64,000 nt of DNA from assembly GCF_933775445.1 (NCBI RefSeq), contig NC_065875.1, forward strand, positions 15,451,001-15,515,000, in the 5' to 3' direction. The DNA is from Argentina anserina. Taxonomy: Eukaryota > Streptophyta > Magnoliopsida > Rosales > Rosaceae. Positions 12,431-23,849 of the stretch are shown here, one piece after another. Within the stretch, counting starts at the first letter, position 1. Every line of letters starts with the position of its first letter. The translations under genes were made by a program, and so were the position numbers. Below the pieces are notes generated by a model. That model saw only the letters and a program-made list of their open reading frames with translations, was not told the DNA's origin and ran no database searches.

Positions 12431-14386
12431 GCTGGCTTTTCGGATCAAGAAGACACCACAAAAATTACTACAAGGCCAATACAACCTAACATGAGTGCTT
12501 ATGTATGCATCCTCACAGAAATTACATCAAGTTTCTGGTTTCATTTGATAACTCCTGTGCATACACACAATGTTTTAATTCTTAGGGCTCCATTTTAGTT
12601 TTAATCAAATTGATGGATTCCGCAGAAGAGAAAAGAAAACATCAAGAAAAATTAAAGGTAGAGCTGATCACACAACTCAGACATCACACCATTCATTCCT
12701 TTGGGCGCATCAAATTTGACAATACAATCTTAAAAAAAACTAATGTAATTAAATACACTGATATGAGCACTTTATGCGACGTTTTTAACATGTTTTTATC
12801 TTAATTTGTACTTTGCTTATCCATTATTATTGTACAATTGAGTCATTGAGTCGCAATAAGAGTTTCGGTAGGTATTTGATGCATTTTTGTGCTTACATGA
12901 GTTAAAAACGCATAATTGGTCTAGACTCTAGAGTCCTACTTTGACTAAGAATCCTTGTTAGGTTTCGAAACTAATTATCTTTTACTTATGATTTTATTTT
13001 CTTATTTTGAGATTGGATTGAAGAGATAATTAAAGAAAAATAGATTGAGCCAAGTCATGCAACAATTAAATAGAAGATGATCATTAAAGGCATAAAACAT
13101 GGCATGATTTAAGGAATAAAGCATGGCATGATTTAAGGAATAAAACATGGCATGATTTAAGGAATAAAACATGACATGATTTAGGGAGATAAAGCAAGTT
13201 TAAACCCTTCATCTTTCCTTTATATATACATGGCTTCACTTCTCAAATAAAATCACTTCTCATTTGCATTCAAGAGCCAAAACTCTAGCAAAATACTACC
13301 TCAAACATTCTTCACCAAAAACAGCAAGTCGTTCTCCCCCTATACAAATTTCATCTCCACCGAAATCACAATTGAAGACACACCTCCAAGGTTCCTACAA
13401 CGTGTGATTCTCGCAACTCATCTTCATGGCTCTGCTAGTTTTTGATTTTCTACAATACTTTTTCTATGAAGATTGTAGTATGATGTTTGTGTGAGATTAT
13501 TATTTTGTATTAAGAATCAAAATTTTCAGATTGTCTTATTGGATTTTTGGTTCTTTGCCGAATCGATGGTTTCCTATAATTATTGAGTTTGTATTTCTAT
13601 TGTTGTGTTCTAATCATCTTTCTCATACTTTTAGATAATTTTCAGATATGTGCATATGAATTTAGTGCTGGGATGCAGTCCCTAAGATTGTGTTTGAGTG
13701 CTAGATTCATCAATCATATTGACATAAATCGAGTCATGCCCTAAGTAGGTTCGATTTGTGTTGATTAAAAGTGGTAAAAATTCTGGAAATTTGCATGTGA
13801 AACTATGGTGGGTGACGCCATACATGAAACATGTCTCCAACAAAGATTTGGTACTTCAATGTAATCTTGTTTGATTTTTACTCTAAGTGTTATTGAATTC
13901 GATTACATGCAAATTTAGATTAGGCCCTAAGTCAATCTAAATGTTAATTGAAATCTTGCATGATTAGATGATCCCCTAAGGCTCTAATTGTATTGGTGTC
14001 TAAAAAGTATGTAATTGGTTAAATTAGAATGCATGATAGGTTTGAACTTGTAATTATGTGGTGTAATGGTAAAATTGGTTTAAGTTTGTTAAAGAGAAGT
14101 CGATCATGTAAATAGTAATTTAGGTTTTATTTTAGTAGTTAATAATCAATCTCAAACCCCCCATTATTTGTTAACACTAAAAGTTTAGAGTTCCCTTCAA
14201 TTCCCCGGACTGAACGATCCCTGCTTATTCTATACTAACGATGATGTTTTACAGGATTTATTATAGACGGTTTAACAAACGCTCTATCACACACACAGTA
14301 AGAGTATGGTTTCAATTCACATATGCGGGCAAAGCATATGGCATCAAAGTCTCAAAATGAACTAGCAAACAAAAGCGTTGAGAAGA
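12431..14386. other. AT-rich intergenic DNA, retroelement-like in part, no gene
   Basis: A 64-codon frame at 12610-12804 has no recognisable features and I do not treat it as a gene. The section 12,850-14,290 has the look of non-coding retroelement sequence (leader-like AT-rich DNA ending in a CCCCGGACTGAACGATCC segment), but I see no termini or coding domain. Confidence 0.3.
13088..13186. repeat. 24-bp minisatellite, about 4 copies
   Basis: The unit GGAATAAAACATGGCATGAT plus TTAA repeats about four times in direct orientation with few changes. The first and last copies are the most diverged. Confidence 0.8.
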
Positions 14387-15541
14387 TGTTCTAATTTTTT
14401 TTTTAAATGAGGGCTTGTGAGGCAAACCTCGAACCTTAATTGATGAAATTGACGAATACAAGGGGGGACATAAAGCCTAAACTCCTGATTACAAAGATTT
14501 GAAATAATATCAGACATCTCTACAAACTTGTATTCAACTAGGCATCAACTAGCAAAGAGTGCGCTAACGGCTACTCTATTTGCTTTCGAATAGCGGTGAC
14601 ATACCGGAAAGATAACTCCACTACTGCGAAGCATAATTAACAATAACACAGCTTTCCCACTATGTTTCCGCCAGAAAATAAATCTGGCGACATTTAACTT
14701 CACCCTGCCACTAGGCGGCAACGACCATTTGACAAAACAAGGAACTCGCCGCCTACCTAGAGCAGACAAGGCATTAAAAGTGTACTCACAGACACGAAGC
14801 CCGACTAGACCTACACAACTGAGGTAGGACCTTATTTCAAACAAAACACACAAACAAAAAATGAACATAAAAGCATTAGCTAAAACAAAATACCGGGCAT
14901 GACTCAGCATTGGAGCCCAACCCTCATTACTAGCCCAGATCAGGCCCATCAGATGTGACCAGGCCCAAAAGAGGGCATCATGAAGGTCAATGACCCTCAC
15001 AGCCAACCACGCCAGCACCGTCGTCCCTCCCTGCTCGCATCTCGACCATCGACACCGTGCGACCACCAAAGCGTTGCCATAATTCTCCCCACGACGGCCA
15101 GCCTCCATCAAGCACCACGGGTTACCCGGATCGTTCGCACCCAGATCTGGACGGATACTCCAAGGTGCACGGTTAGCCAGATCTAAAACAACACCGGAAT
15201 CGATCTGGATCTGGAAGCAGACAAATTCCACATCGATGCAACGATCCCTCCTTCCGTCGGCGATCCCACCCCCCAAGAACAACATCAACGAAGCAAGACC
15301 TCGAACCTGAGCCACATCCATGGAAATCCTCTCCGGTCCGTCCACCTCCATCAAGGACACAACATTTACCGTCAATGCAGACGGAAGCTAGGCAGCCCCG
15401 TCCGATGACAACGCCGCTAGGGCGCGCGCCGGACAGAGGATGAGAAGTTTTCGAGAGAGTGCTCTTCCTTCTGTTTTTTTTTTCCTTTACCCTGGTACTT
15501 TAGCTTGCCAAAAGTCAGATGTTTCAAGTTGTTCTAATTTT
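14387..15541 (-). mobile_element. Poly(A) retroposon with 12-bp target-site duplication
   Basis: The same 12 bases, TGTTCTAATTTT, flank the block at 14387-14398 and 15530-15541. On the minus strand the block ends in a run of about ten A next to the left copy, which is the signature of target-primed (LINE/SINE-type) insertion. The body is much more GC-rich than its surroundings and carries a 276-codon minus-strand frame (14545-15375) without a recognisable domain. It has no reverse transcriptase, so it was mobilised in trans, or is a retroposed cellular RNA or a non-autonomous element. Confidence 0.65.
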
Positions 15542-15749
15542 AAGTTAAACAATGATGCTGCAAAACTCACGAGGAGTCAATCATGTAGATTACTTCCATT
15601 GTTACTTGCATGTTTTATGTATGTTGAATTTCTTAATTCTTTGTCGTGCATGGTAGTGTGGGCACTGGTGTTGGCCACCATGGGAGCGCTAATGGAAAGA
15701 AGTACGTACCACAGCTAACCTGACTCTCTCCTTGATTAACTATCATTGA

Positions 15750-17074
15750 TCACTCTCTTGTTCGAATGTCGCACTTGATTATGTCTTGGTCCTGAAGCCT
15801 AAAATAAAAGACGTCCCCGTCATCTGGGTCGAAAGCCACCGGTACCATATAAACCCTTCCAACCTGATCATAGGGAGGCATTTCTTCATCATCGAGTGTA
15901 TAACTATCCACCAATTCTACTTGGCCGGTTCCTTCATTGATCATGGTCACCTCATCTACACTCAAATCACGAAAAAATACAGTGCGTGACCATGAGACGT
16001 AATCACACAACCGCAGACACCCTCGACTAGTTACACCATGACACGGAGGCCCGTAGTTCCCAGCAGACTTGTCAACTTTGATATAATGGCATCGGTAGAT
16101 ATTATCATCATTCAAGTCATCGCCACCAGTAGTGCTGCTGCTATTGATGCTACTTTTGCTCTTGTTTATCACGAATGGATCCAAGCCAATAAGAAATTGA
16201 TCAACGACATCAGACCAATAATTTTCACCCTTACTCCACCAGTATAACATTCCATTATAAGCAAAGCTGGACCGGCCATCAATGTCATCAAATCTAAACT
16301 CTGATGGGGATAACATAACTCCTGACTCGCTCCATTCACCTGTGTCGGAAGAGAAGATATGCATTTTGAATGTCTTTGACAATGTTCTTAGCTGATCCCA
16401 ATGACAAACTATCCTCACAACCTTGCATCGATACTCAGAATTAACCTTCACGAAATTGTGTTGGTCTTTGTTTTCACCGTAGTCATAATATGGACAGTCG
16501 CTGATAAATCCTACTGCTACATACTTGTTGACAACTTGAGGAGCGGGAGGAAGACGAACCGATTGGATTGTGTATGGATAGCAGATGTAGTAATCGCGTT
16601 GCTTAACCGTAAGTCCACTTGCGCAGCACAAACCAAGTCGTTATAGGTGCCTACCACAACAGGTTCTTCTTTCAAAGGGTATGAACTCACGAGTTTATTA
16701 AATAAAAGAGCCAATGGCTTGGATGAGGTCGACATTCTAGGAAAAAATTCTTGGCCTTGGTAGTTAATCAAATTGCGCATTATAGACTTTATAGTACCTT
16801 GTGCTTGCTTATCACACAGAAATCGGCGAATAAAATGAACATCAGATATTAGAGTGCACCAACGCTTACACACAAACTTGCCTTGAGAAACAAATTTGTA
16901 GCGAAGAAGCCTACAAAGAATTTCAACCAAAATAGGGTCAGGGAGATCATCGATACAAGCATTCTTCGATTCCGATGAGGATGGCCTTGTTGATGTTGCT
17001 GATGATGATCTTGATAATCTTATCGAGTGGTTGACTGCTCGGCATATTTCGTTGTATCTTCTTTTGGTACTCAT
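15750..17074 (-). pseudogene. F-box protein with C-terminal F-box-associated-like region, broken by one frameshift
   Basis: From ATG at 17074 the minus strand encodes a Ser-rich start, then a clear F-box at about residues 41-86 (LPDPILVEILCRL, later FVCKRWCTLI). F-box proteins bind Skp1 and bring substrates to SCF ubiquitin ligases. The frame runs on to about 16630, where the homologous reading continues in another frame (CCASGLTVKQ) to the stop at 15750. That second part has the F-box-associated look: substrate-domain blocks with regular Trp/Tyr and Gly (FAYNGMLYWW, DQVGRVYMVPVAFDPDD). The open frames overlap at 16517-16631 and a single base change restores one continuous protein of about 440 residues, so the gene has no introns. 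A young pseudogene, a sequencing error, or a short intron at that spot are possible. I favour the first two. Confidence 0.65.
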
Positions 17075-19091
17075 GGAGTCATGGCGGCAGAACTGATCTT
17101 TGATAAGAGAACTAGCGAGCCCAATACTGGTTGAGCCAAATCTAAACTATTGCTTGTATATGTGTGTATAATACTAGTTAGTGTGGATGCGCTTTGCCGC
17201 GGCTTTGTAGTCGCACTATGCATTTTCTATATCGAACTCTAAAATGTCAAAACAACATCAGAAACATTCGCATATATTTATAACAGCTCAGATATATATG
17301 AATGAGTCATATATATTAATAAACATAACATAGTCATTACAAATGAATGTTTATTGGCCTCCACACAAAACTATAGCATAATAGTCATTACATATGAAGG
17401 TTTACATAGTCATTACATATAACCTTAGTATGAGATAAATTCAATATCAAATTAAGACATTTTATGTAGAAAAAAATAACTGACAATTTGAATAGTTGAC
17501 TGAAGAGTGTCATGTATGACATCAGAAGATGTGAAGCTGTGTCTTAGATTTTAGATTGAATTTTTGATTCTCCCTTATACCTATTCGATCCAAATACCAA
17601 ATTAGAATGAATTTATCATTTGGAATAATATAGGCTACCCAGCAAGAAAGCTCATCATGGCAAGCTAATGCATAAACGATAAACATGAAAATCCTTGGAA
17701 GTTATATTACATAATGTTGCAGGACACAAAACTCAATAACAACTCCATGTTGGTACCAAAATGAATGACACAACATATCAATAAATTTCAAAAAAGTGAA
17801 TTCAAATTCAAGTAGAATATAAAACCCACATATAACATTCAAAAGGAGGATGTATTTTTAGTGATGGACTATATATTTAACTGTGACGGAGAAATTGCTG
17901 CTTGTATCAGTCTATTTCATTGAGAAAGCTATTGATTTTCTGTCTCTTGTTATTTATGGGAAAGCACACAGATATCTACTGCAAAGAAAGATAACAATTG
18001 ATACTGTTAAACATTGAATTCAATCAAAACAAAAGATGGCCACCAGTAAAACACATATCCACATTAAATCATCAGATCGAACTATCAATCAAAGACACAA
18101 AGATAGCTGACTACAATAGAAAAATATTCTTATGCATAACCAAAGCAATATGTTCTTTATTATGGGTCAAACTGTCATCCGATAAAAATGCAAGGACATA
18201 ATTGAACTAAATCTTTTACATTGGATAAAACAACAACTATACATGGACAACAAAAAACATGGATATAACCTTTCTAAACTTGAGCTCCGGAATTTCTAAA
18301 AGCATGAAAAATGAACTTAACCAAACTGACCCTTTCATTTGAATATACAGTAAGCTAGCTATTGATCAGACCCTTTCAAAGTTAGATATACCACAACTGC
18401 ATATACTTTGCTCTTTTGGTAAGGTCCAAATGCAGTAATTTTGAAATCATGTAGACTTGATGAAATAAGTGAACACATAATAAATGGAATCATGTTTTTC
18501 TAATATTTCCTTTTATTCTTTTATTGTCACACAGTCCCCAAATTCGAAACACATATCCTCGCATCAATATACCATATATGGGAATTCAAAAAGAATATGC
18601 TACTGAATTCACAAACAGATTGTTGAAAATGAGATAGCAAGCAAACAACCAATCTACTATTGGATTTCAACATATTAAAGGCATCAGTACATATATGCAG
18701 CACATATGTAGGAGTAATGAAATTCAATATATAAAGAGACCAACAATTGAAAAATGATAGGAGAATAGAAATACCTCAAGCTATCTTGACAAAGTTTTTT
18801 CTATTCCATTGTAGACGTTGACCAAAGCTTGAATTTTGTTATTCTCCCTGAAACCTATACAATCCAAAAACAAAATTAAAATGGATTTATCATTTGGAAT
18901 AATCTAGACTACGCAACAATGAAGCTCATCATGCCAAGCTAATCTATAAACGATAAACATGAAAATCCAAGGTCCTGATACCTGTTTAAAATTTTAAAAG
19001 AACCCAATTTTAAACTAAGAGTCACCTTTCAGTTTAACATCACTTTTTAACACAGAAATCAACCCCAGATGATTGATGTAGCCTGCAAAAA
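17075..19091. other. Gene-free AT-rich flank with a ~150-bp direct duplication
   Basis: This is the upstream region of the F-box gene. A block at about 17,555-17,700 recurs at about 18,820-18,975 in the same orientation (shared TTATCATTTGGAATAAT, AAGCTCATCATG and ATAAACGATAAACATGAAAA). No coding frame stands out. Confidence 0.5.
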
Positions 19092-19262
19092 CCAATGTTC
19101 TAAAAAGCGATTGCCTAGGCGGCGCCTAGGCGCTAGGAGGCGGGTCACCGTAACACTTTTTGTCTATTTGGCCATCCATAGCGTTTGAGGGATTTGGCAG
19201 CCACCTAGGCGGTCCACATCGTTCTTCAGCAGTCCGTGGCGGTCAAAATTGATAGATTTTTA
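19092..19262. mobile_element. hAT-like terminal fragment (CAATGTTCTAAAAAGCG)
   Basis: The start CAATGTTCTAAAAAGCG, followed by GCCTAGGCGGCGCC, resembles the terminal repeat of the complete element at 42,930 (CAATGTTCTAAATATCG). No matching right end or 8-bp duplication is visible, so this looks like one end of a decayed element. Confidence 0.4.
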
Positions 19263-19284
19263 AAAATAAAAAAATTAAAATGTA

Positions 19285-19404
19285 GTAGAAGTAAAAGAAC
19301 TTCATGATGAAAATTTTATTTTGGATGATGACACGGAAGATGAGGAAGGAGAAATAAATATTGAATTTGAGTCTGATACCGAAGAAGTTAATGAAGGATT
19401 TTAA
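19285..19404 (+). pseudogene. Acidic C-terminal tail, possible hAT transposase remnant
   Basis: An open frame of 39 codons ends at TAA (19402-19404) and is dominated by Asp and Glu. Together with the hAT-type terminus just upstream it may be the tail of a transposase. No catalytic or dimerisation motif remains, so the family assignment is weak. Confidence 0.3.
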
Positions 19405-19888
19405 GAAGAAGAATTTGAGATTTAGTCTTACATTTGTTTTTTTTAATTTACCTTTTGTTTTAATATTTTTGTAAAGACTTTGAACTTCAGTAATTTTGAG
19501 TTTAGACTATTTTGAAAATTAATATTGAGCATTATCATATATTTTTAATCATATAGCTGATCATAAATTCTGGAGGTAATATGACTAGGAGTACCTATGA
19601 AATGTTGGATAATTGTGTAAAATAAGTATTAACAACATCATAAATTCTCATTCTTGTGCGTTCATCAAAGATAGGTGTACCATTTTCATTTTGTTTGATT
19701 ACATGTTTAATGGGTAATCTCGAATTAAGAGAGATGTTTTTCCCACCAGGAATGAAGCATTCCTGTAAATCTTGTGGAAAGTATGTCAATGATTTCAGGC
19801 CGGGTGAAATTAGAATTAGTGACTATTGGCTGCCATTCATGTGGTGTAGTTTATTTAAAATTTATTGTTATGATAAATTATCAATGTT

Positions 19889-20546
19889 TCATTCATAGGT
19901 TTTATCGGAAGATACTAAGAATTGGTTACTAAGGCTATCGCACTGTTGTATATCTATGGGAAGAGGACGTTCTGTCCAAGTTTTAAAAGGGCGTTTCTTT
20001 GGGTGAACTATTCGGTCTACTTGCAGAGTTTGAAGTAATTGGTCTAGTTCTGAAAGTTTGCTAGAAATACTACTAGTGTCACTTTCAGAGGAGGCAGAAT
20101 TGGTTTGTTGGGTATTAGTTACTGCAATTCTATTACTAGACTCAGACATATCGGTTTTTAGCGTTTCTAGCATTCGTTCTACTTTCTGGATTGAGGAAGT
20201 GGGTTTCAGGGTAGGTTTATTTTAGTCACTAAAATGAATTAAAGGAGTTTTCTGGTTTTGGTTAAGGTAAAATGTTGACTTTGGATGAAATATTGTCAAC
20301 TTTTATTTCTATCTGATCTAACTGGGCTCCTATGGTTACTAGACTCTGGTTTGTGTAATTATTTTGTTCAATAATTTTCTTAATTTCTGGATTTTCAGCA
20401 ACAATCTTGAAAGGTGAAGCTGTTATTAGGGAATTAAGGTGATCAATTACTATCGTTTCAACTAGAGGATGACTAGAAAGAATGGAGCTAGTGGAAGTTT
20501 TCCAGTTTTCTTTAGTTAATGTTTCGACATTTTTTTGTTTATTCAA
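19889..20546 (-). pseudogene. Retroelement or pararetrovirus-like polyprotein fragments, minus strand
   Basis: Two minus-strand frames (20262-20546 and 19889-20173) lie end to end with a stop-containing gap. They share a style: Ser/Thr/Asn-rich with amphipathic Leu/Ile-rich segments that could be coiled coils, as in gag-like or virus-like structural regions. The next block on the right reads the opposite way and carries a zinc knuckle. I cannot say whether these pieces come from an LTR element or an old pararetrovirus copy. They are non-functional as they stand. Confidence 0.35.
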
Positions 20547-21036
20547 TTGGTCTATGAAATCAAGAAAGAATATCTCAGATCTTGTTTCAAGAATATGGTC
20601 TTAAGTAGTGAATCATGTCACATTGATTATGATTCTTTAACTTATAGAAACATAATTAATGTTATCCAAAAAGAAGGATTAAAAATGTGCATAGACATGA
20701 AGCTAAATGCCCAATGAAATCAGATAAGAAAACATCTAAGTATAAATTAAGAAACTTTTGTGAGCAATTTGGCTTACCACCTTTACCCCAATCTAGGAGA
20801 AAAAAGTCAAGTAATAATATTGTTCCCTATCATCCAAAAAGAAGATTTAAACATTATTAAAAAAATAAAAATAGATTTCGCAAGTATTGGTCAACCACAA
20901 TGAAAGAGAAAACCTTTTGATAAAAGCAAAACTAAATGTTTTTAAGTGTAACAAAACTGGTCATTTTGCAAATGACTGCCAGTTAAAAACTATTAATCAA
21001 CTAAAAATCAGTAAAGAAGAAAAAGAAAACCTTATC
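20535..21036 (+). pseudogene. Zinc-knuckle (gag/coat-like) retroelement remnant
   Basis: The plus-strand frame is interrupted by several stops and shifts. Near 20940-20985 it reads KCNKTGHFANDC, the core of a CCHC zinc knuckle as found in gag and pararetrovirus coat proteins, with the first cysteine lost at an expanded T run. Basic stretches precede it, fitting nucleic-acid binding. A (TA)n microsatellite at about 21040-21074 ends the readable part. The orientation is opposite to that of the adjacent fragments at 19.9-20.5 kb, so the locus has been rearranged. Confidence 0.5.
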
Positions 21037-21039
<3 letters not shown>

Positions 21040-21078
<39 letters not shown>

Positions 21079-21202
21079 CCTTATGAAGCTAGCTTTATTC
21101 TCAAATTACAGAGTACAGTTCTAATTCTGTCACACTTCGGTCAATTGTTTTTCATCATAGGTGATTCAATATTTAGGTATGATATATATATATATATATA
21201 TA
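21040..21202. repeat. Two (TA)n microsatellites
   Basis: Pure TA/AT runs lie at about 21040-21074 and 21181-21202, about 100 bases apart, at the right edge of the zinc-knuckle remnant. Confidence 0.9.
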
Positions 21203-22152
21203 TGACCAAATTGTTTTAGGATATTCACTATGTGTGTGTCTTGGTTTATTCCACTAAGGAATAGAAACATCAAGTTCCATGTAGTAATAAGTGTACTATT
21301 ACAATAGAGATGGGTTTCCTAGTTACATTCATATATCATGTAATCCTCTATAAATAGAGGCTTATATCAATTAATAAGATGATCTCTCTATTCTCTCTTT
21401 ATGTTTGTTATATTTCTCCTAAAACACAAATCATACTAAGTTGGGGCCTTCTTTGCCCATATCAAGTACCTCTCTAGATTGTTGCCCTAGTCAACAAATG
21501 GTTAGTATAAAATTGCCTATTTCAACAAATCTTCCCTTTTTTCAGCTCTTTTCTTCAGTTTTTTTCGTTCCACCCTTTTTAATTGTATTTTGAATTAGTC
21601 GCGAGGAGAGACAACTTAAAGCAACGATTTCAAATCAGAGAGAGAGAGAGATCTAGAGGTCGAGCTCCGCCACGATTCAAATCGGAGGTTTCACATCAGA
21701 GTTTTCAAATCAGAGTTTTAAAAACAGAGGATTAGAACAGAGTATTGTGTTTCTTTTATTGGAAATCAGTTGAACTGTTCTTTGCTTTGATAAGAGGTTT
21801 TTGATCGTCTTCATGTTTGATAATCTGATATCTTTGTTGAATCGAATTGCGATTTGCATTTTTGTATGTATTCGTTTTTAGATTTTAGATTTGGTTGTTC
21901 ATCTTTGTGTTTTTGTAATTCGATTTATTTTGAAGTAGTTTTACCTACGATTATATTCGTTTCTTAATCCTTTTGTTTTGGTTTTATATGTCCATTGTGT
22001 TTATCATCATGAAGATATCTTTGAAGTTTCTTTTACTTTAAATCAAATGTTTTATGTGTTACTGTGTATTAGTAATATTTAAAGACTATGCTGCGTTTAT
22101 TTGTTATTAGATATATGTTTGTACGACCACCCTGTTTAAATCTGTATATGAT
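21203..22152. other. Possible LTR/promoter fragment and gene-free sequence
   Basis: The motif CCTCTATAAATAGAGGC at about 21351-21367 is a TATA box inside a palindrome. It sits in sequence that looks like an LTR promoter, but no ends were found. At 21,610-21,760 the phrase TCAAATCAGAG recurs three times. No coding frame of note. Confidence 0.35.
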
Positions 22153-22463
22153 CATGTCCGGACTTGAGGTGAGGCCGCAACAACGGCTACCTTAGGCACC
22201 ATACCTTGTCTATTTTTTTAATATATTTACAATATATTCAAACCTATAATATATTATATAGAACTTTTTTTTCAAACTATTTGATTTCCTCCACTACAAT
22301 TGATTATTGATATATAGAAAAAAAATTATTGAGGCTTTTAAATTGACATGAATAAATGGGTAGTTCAATACTAGATTATTTATAGGGTTTTTTTATACTA
22401 AAATACTAGAGGGCACCATATTTGGATTCTGCCTCAAGTTTTGAAATCCCATGTTCGTCCCTG
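22153..22463. mobile_element. Putative short hAT-like MITE
   Basis: The left end CATGTCCGGACTTGAGG and the reverse complement of the right end (CAGGGACGAACATGGG, then AACTTGAGG) are similar in layout. The flanks TATATGAT and CATATGAA could be a decayed 8-bp target duplication. The interior is AT-rich and non-coding. Confidence 0.35.
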
Positions 22464-22567
22464 CATATGAATTTACTTTTTTTTTATGGTTCACTAGTTG
22501 TGTTGTGTTTTACTGGGGATTAGTAATATTAATTGTGTTGTCTTTGTATGCAGAACTTTGGTTGATT

Positions 22568-23810
22568 CTAGGGCTCGTCAACGGGTCGGGCCTTACCACA
22601 TTTAAATAAGTGACATGCCGGGTTGGCATTTTCATAAATATGAAGATCCAACCCCACCCACTTATAGCGGGTCTTATGGGCTTTTACGGGCCGGGTCAGG
22701 CCTTGCGGGTTTGTATTAGAAAAAAAATATAATACTTATATTTAAGAGTGGAATAATAAAAGAATTATTAGAAAACATTCTAAAAAAATCACAAATAAAT
22801 TCTAGTTTCGAAACATTATCAATCGACACTAGAAGATGTGATCGATATATATATTTAGGGAACATGTAAAAATTTCATCCATTTTGAACATGGTTTGACC
22901 GTCCGTACCTATGGTCAACCAAAAAACAGGCATTTTGACAAAGTAAAACCCCATTAACTGGGACTTTGTCAAATGGGTTTTCCCATTGCGACCACGCATG
23001 ATCGGTGACAATAATTAGGTATTTCAAATATGTAAACAACTTTTGGCATTCGCATATTGGTAATGGGTCCTCCCTTAGGGCATATTAGTGGTGTTTTTGG
23101 TTTACCAGAAATTCCGACGGTCAAACGAGATCTGAATTGGATGAAATTTTAAAATAGTCACTAAATATATATACCGATCACATCCGATGGTGTCGATCAG
23201 TTCCGAGAAGTTTCCTTCATATACTCGTTTCATAATGCGATAGTTTTAGTATAAACCTAATATAAAAGTTATAATACATTAATGGACACTTCGGCGATCG
23301 ACAACTCCAGTTCGAAATATGGTCGATCCACACCAGCAGATGTAATCGGTATATATATTTAGGGAACCCGTAAAAAATTTGTCCGTTTTGGACATGGTTT
23401 GACCTTACATACCTACTGTCAACAAAAAAAGAGGCGTTTTGACATATTAAAACCCCCCATTGACCGGGGTTTTTCCAAATGGGTTTCCTCGGTGCCACCG
23501 CACACGATAGATAACAAAAATTAGGTGATTTCAGATATGCAAACGGCTTTCGGCGTTCGCATCTTTGTAATGGGTACTCCCTTAAGGCATATTAGTAATG
23601 GGTTCACATTTTCGGTTTACTAGAACTTCCGACAGTCAAACGAGGTCCGAATTAGATGAAACTCTTACAAGGTCACTAAATATGTATACCGATCACATCA
23701 ACTGGTTGATCCCGAGAAGTTTCCTTCATATAGTCGCTTCATAATGCGATAGTTTTATTCTAAACCTAATATAAAAGTTATGATACATTAGTGGACACTT
23801 TATGATGAGG
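22568..23810. repeat. Tandem array B of ~506-bp units, same family as array A
   Basis: The leader TAGGGCTCGTCAACGGGTCG and the GCGGGTCTTATGGGC block match the leader of array A. Two units follow, with the GATCGGTGAC anchor at about 23000 and its diverged copy at about 23506 (period 506). The internal inverted repeat is present. The right end breaks off at about 23810 without the GC-rich closing segment seen in array A. Short frames within it are spurious. Confidence 0.75.
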
Positions 23811-23849
23811 CCTAATTGATTCCGTGCTTGCTCAATTTATCTTTTATGG

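Noticed and set aside
21337..21367. TATA-containing palindrome as promoter of a cellular gene
   Set aside because: No coding exon follows; an LTR or old viral promoter is more likely.
22829..23498. Minus-strand frames of 60-93 codons in the tandem arrays
   Set aside because: They recur because the 506-bp unit recurs, are not open in most copies and have no domain.
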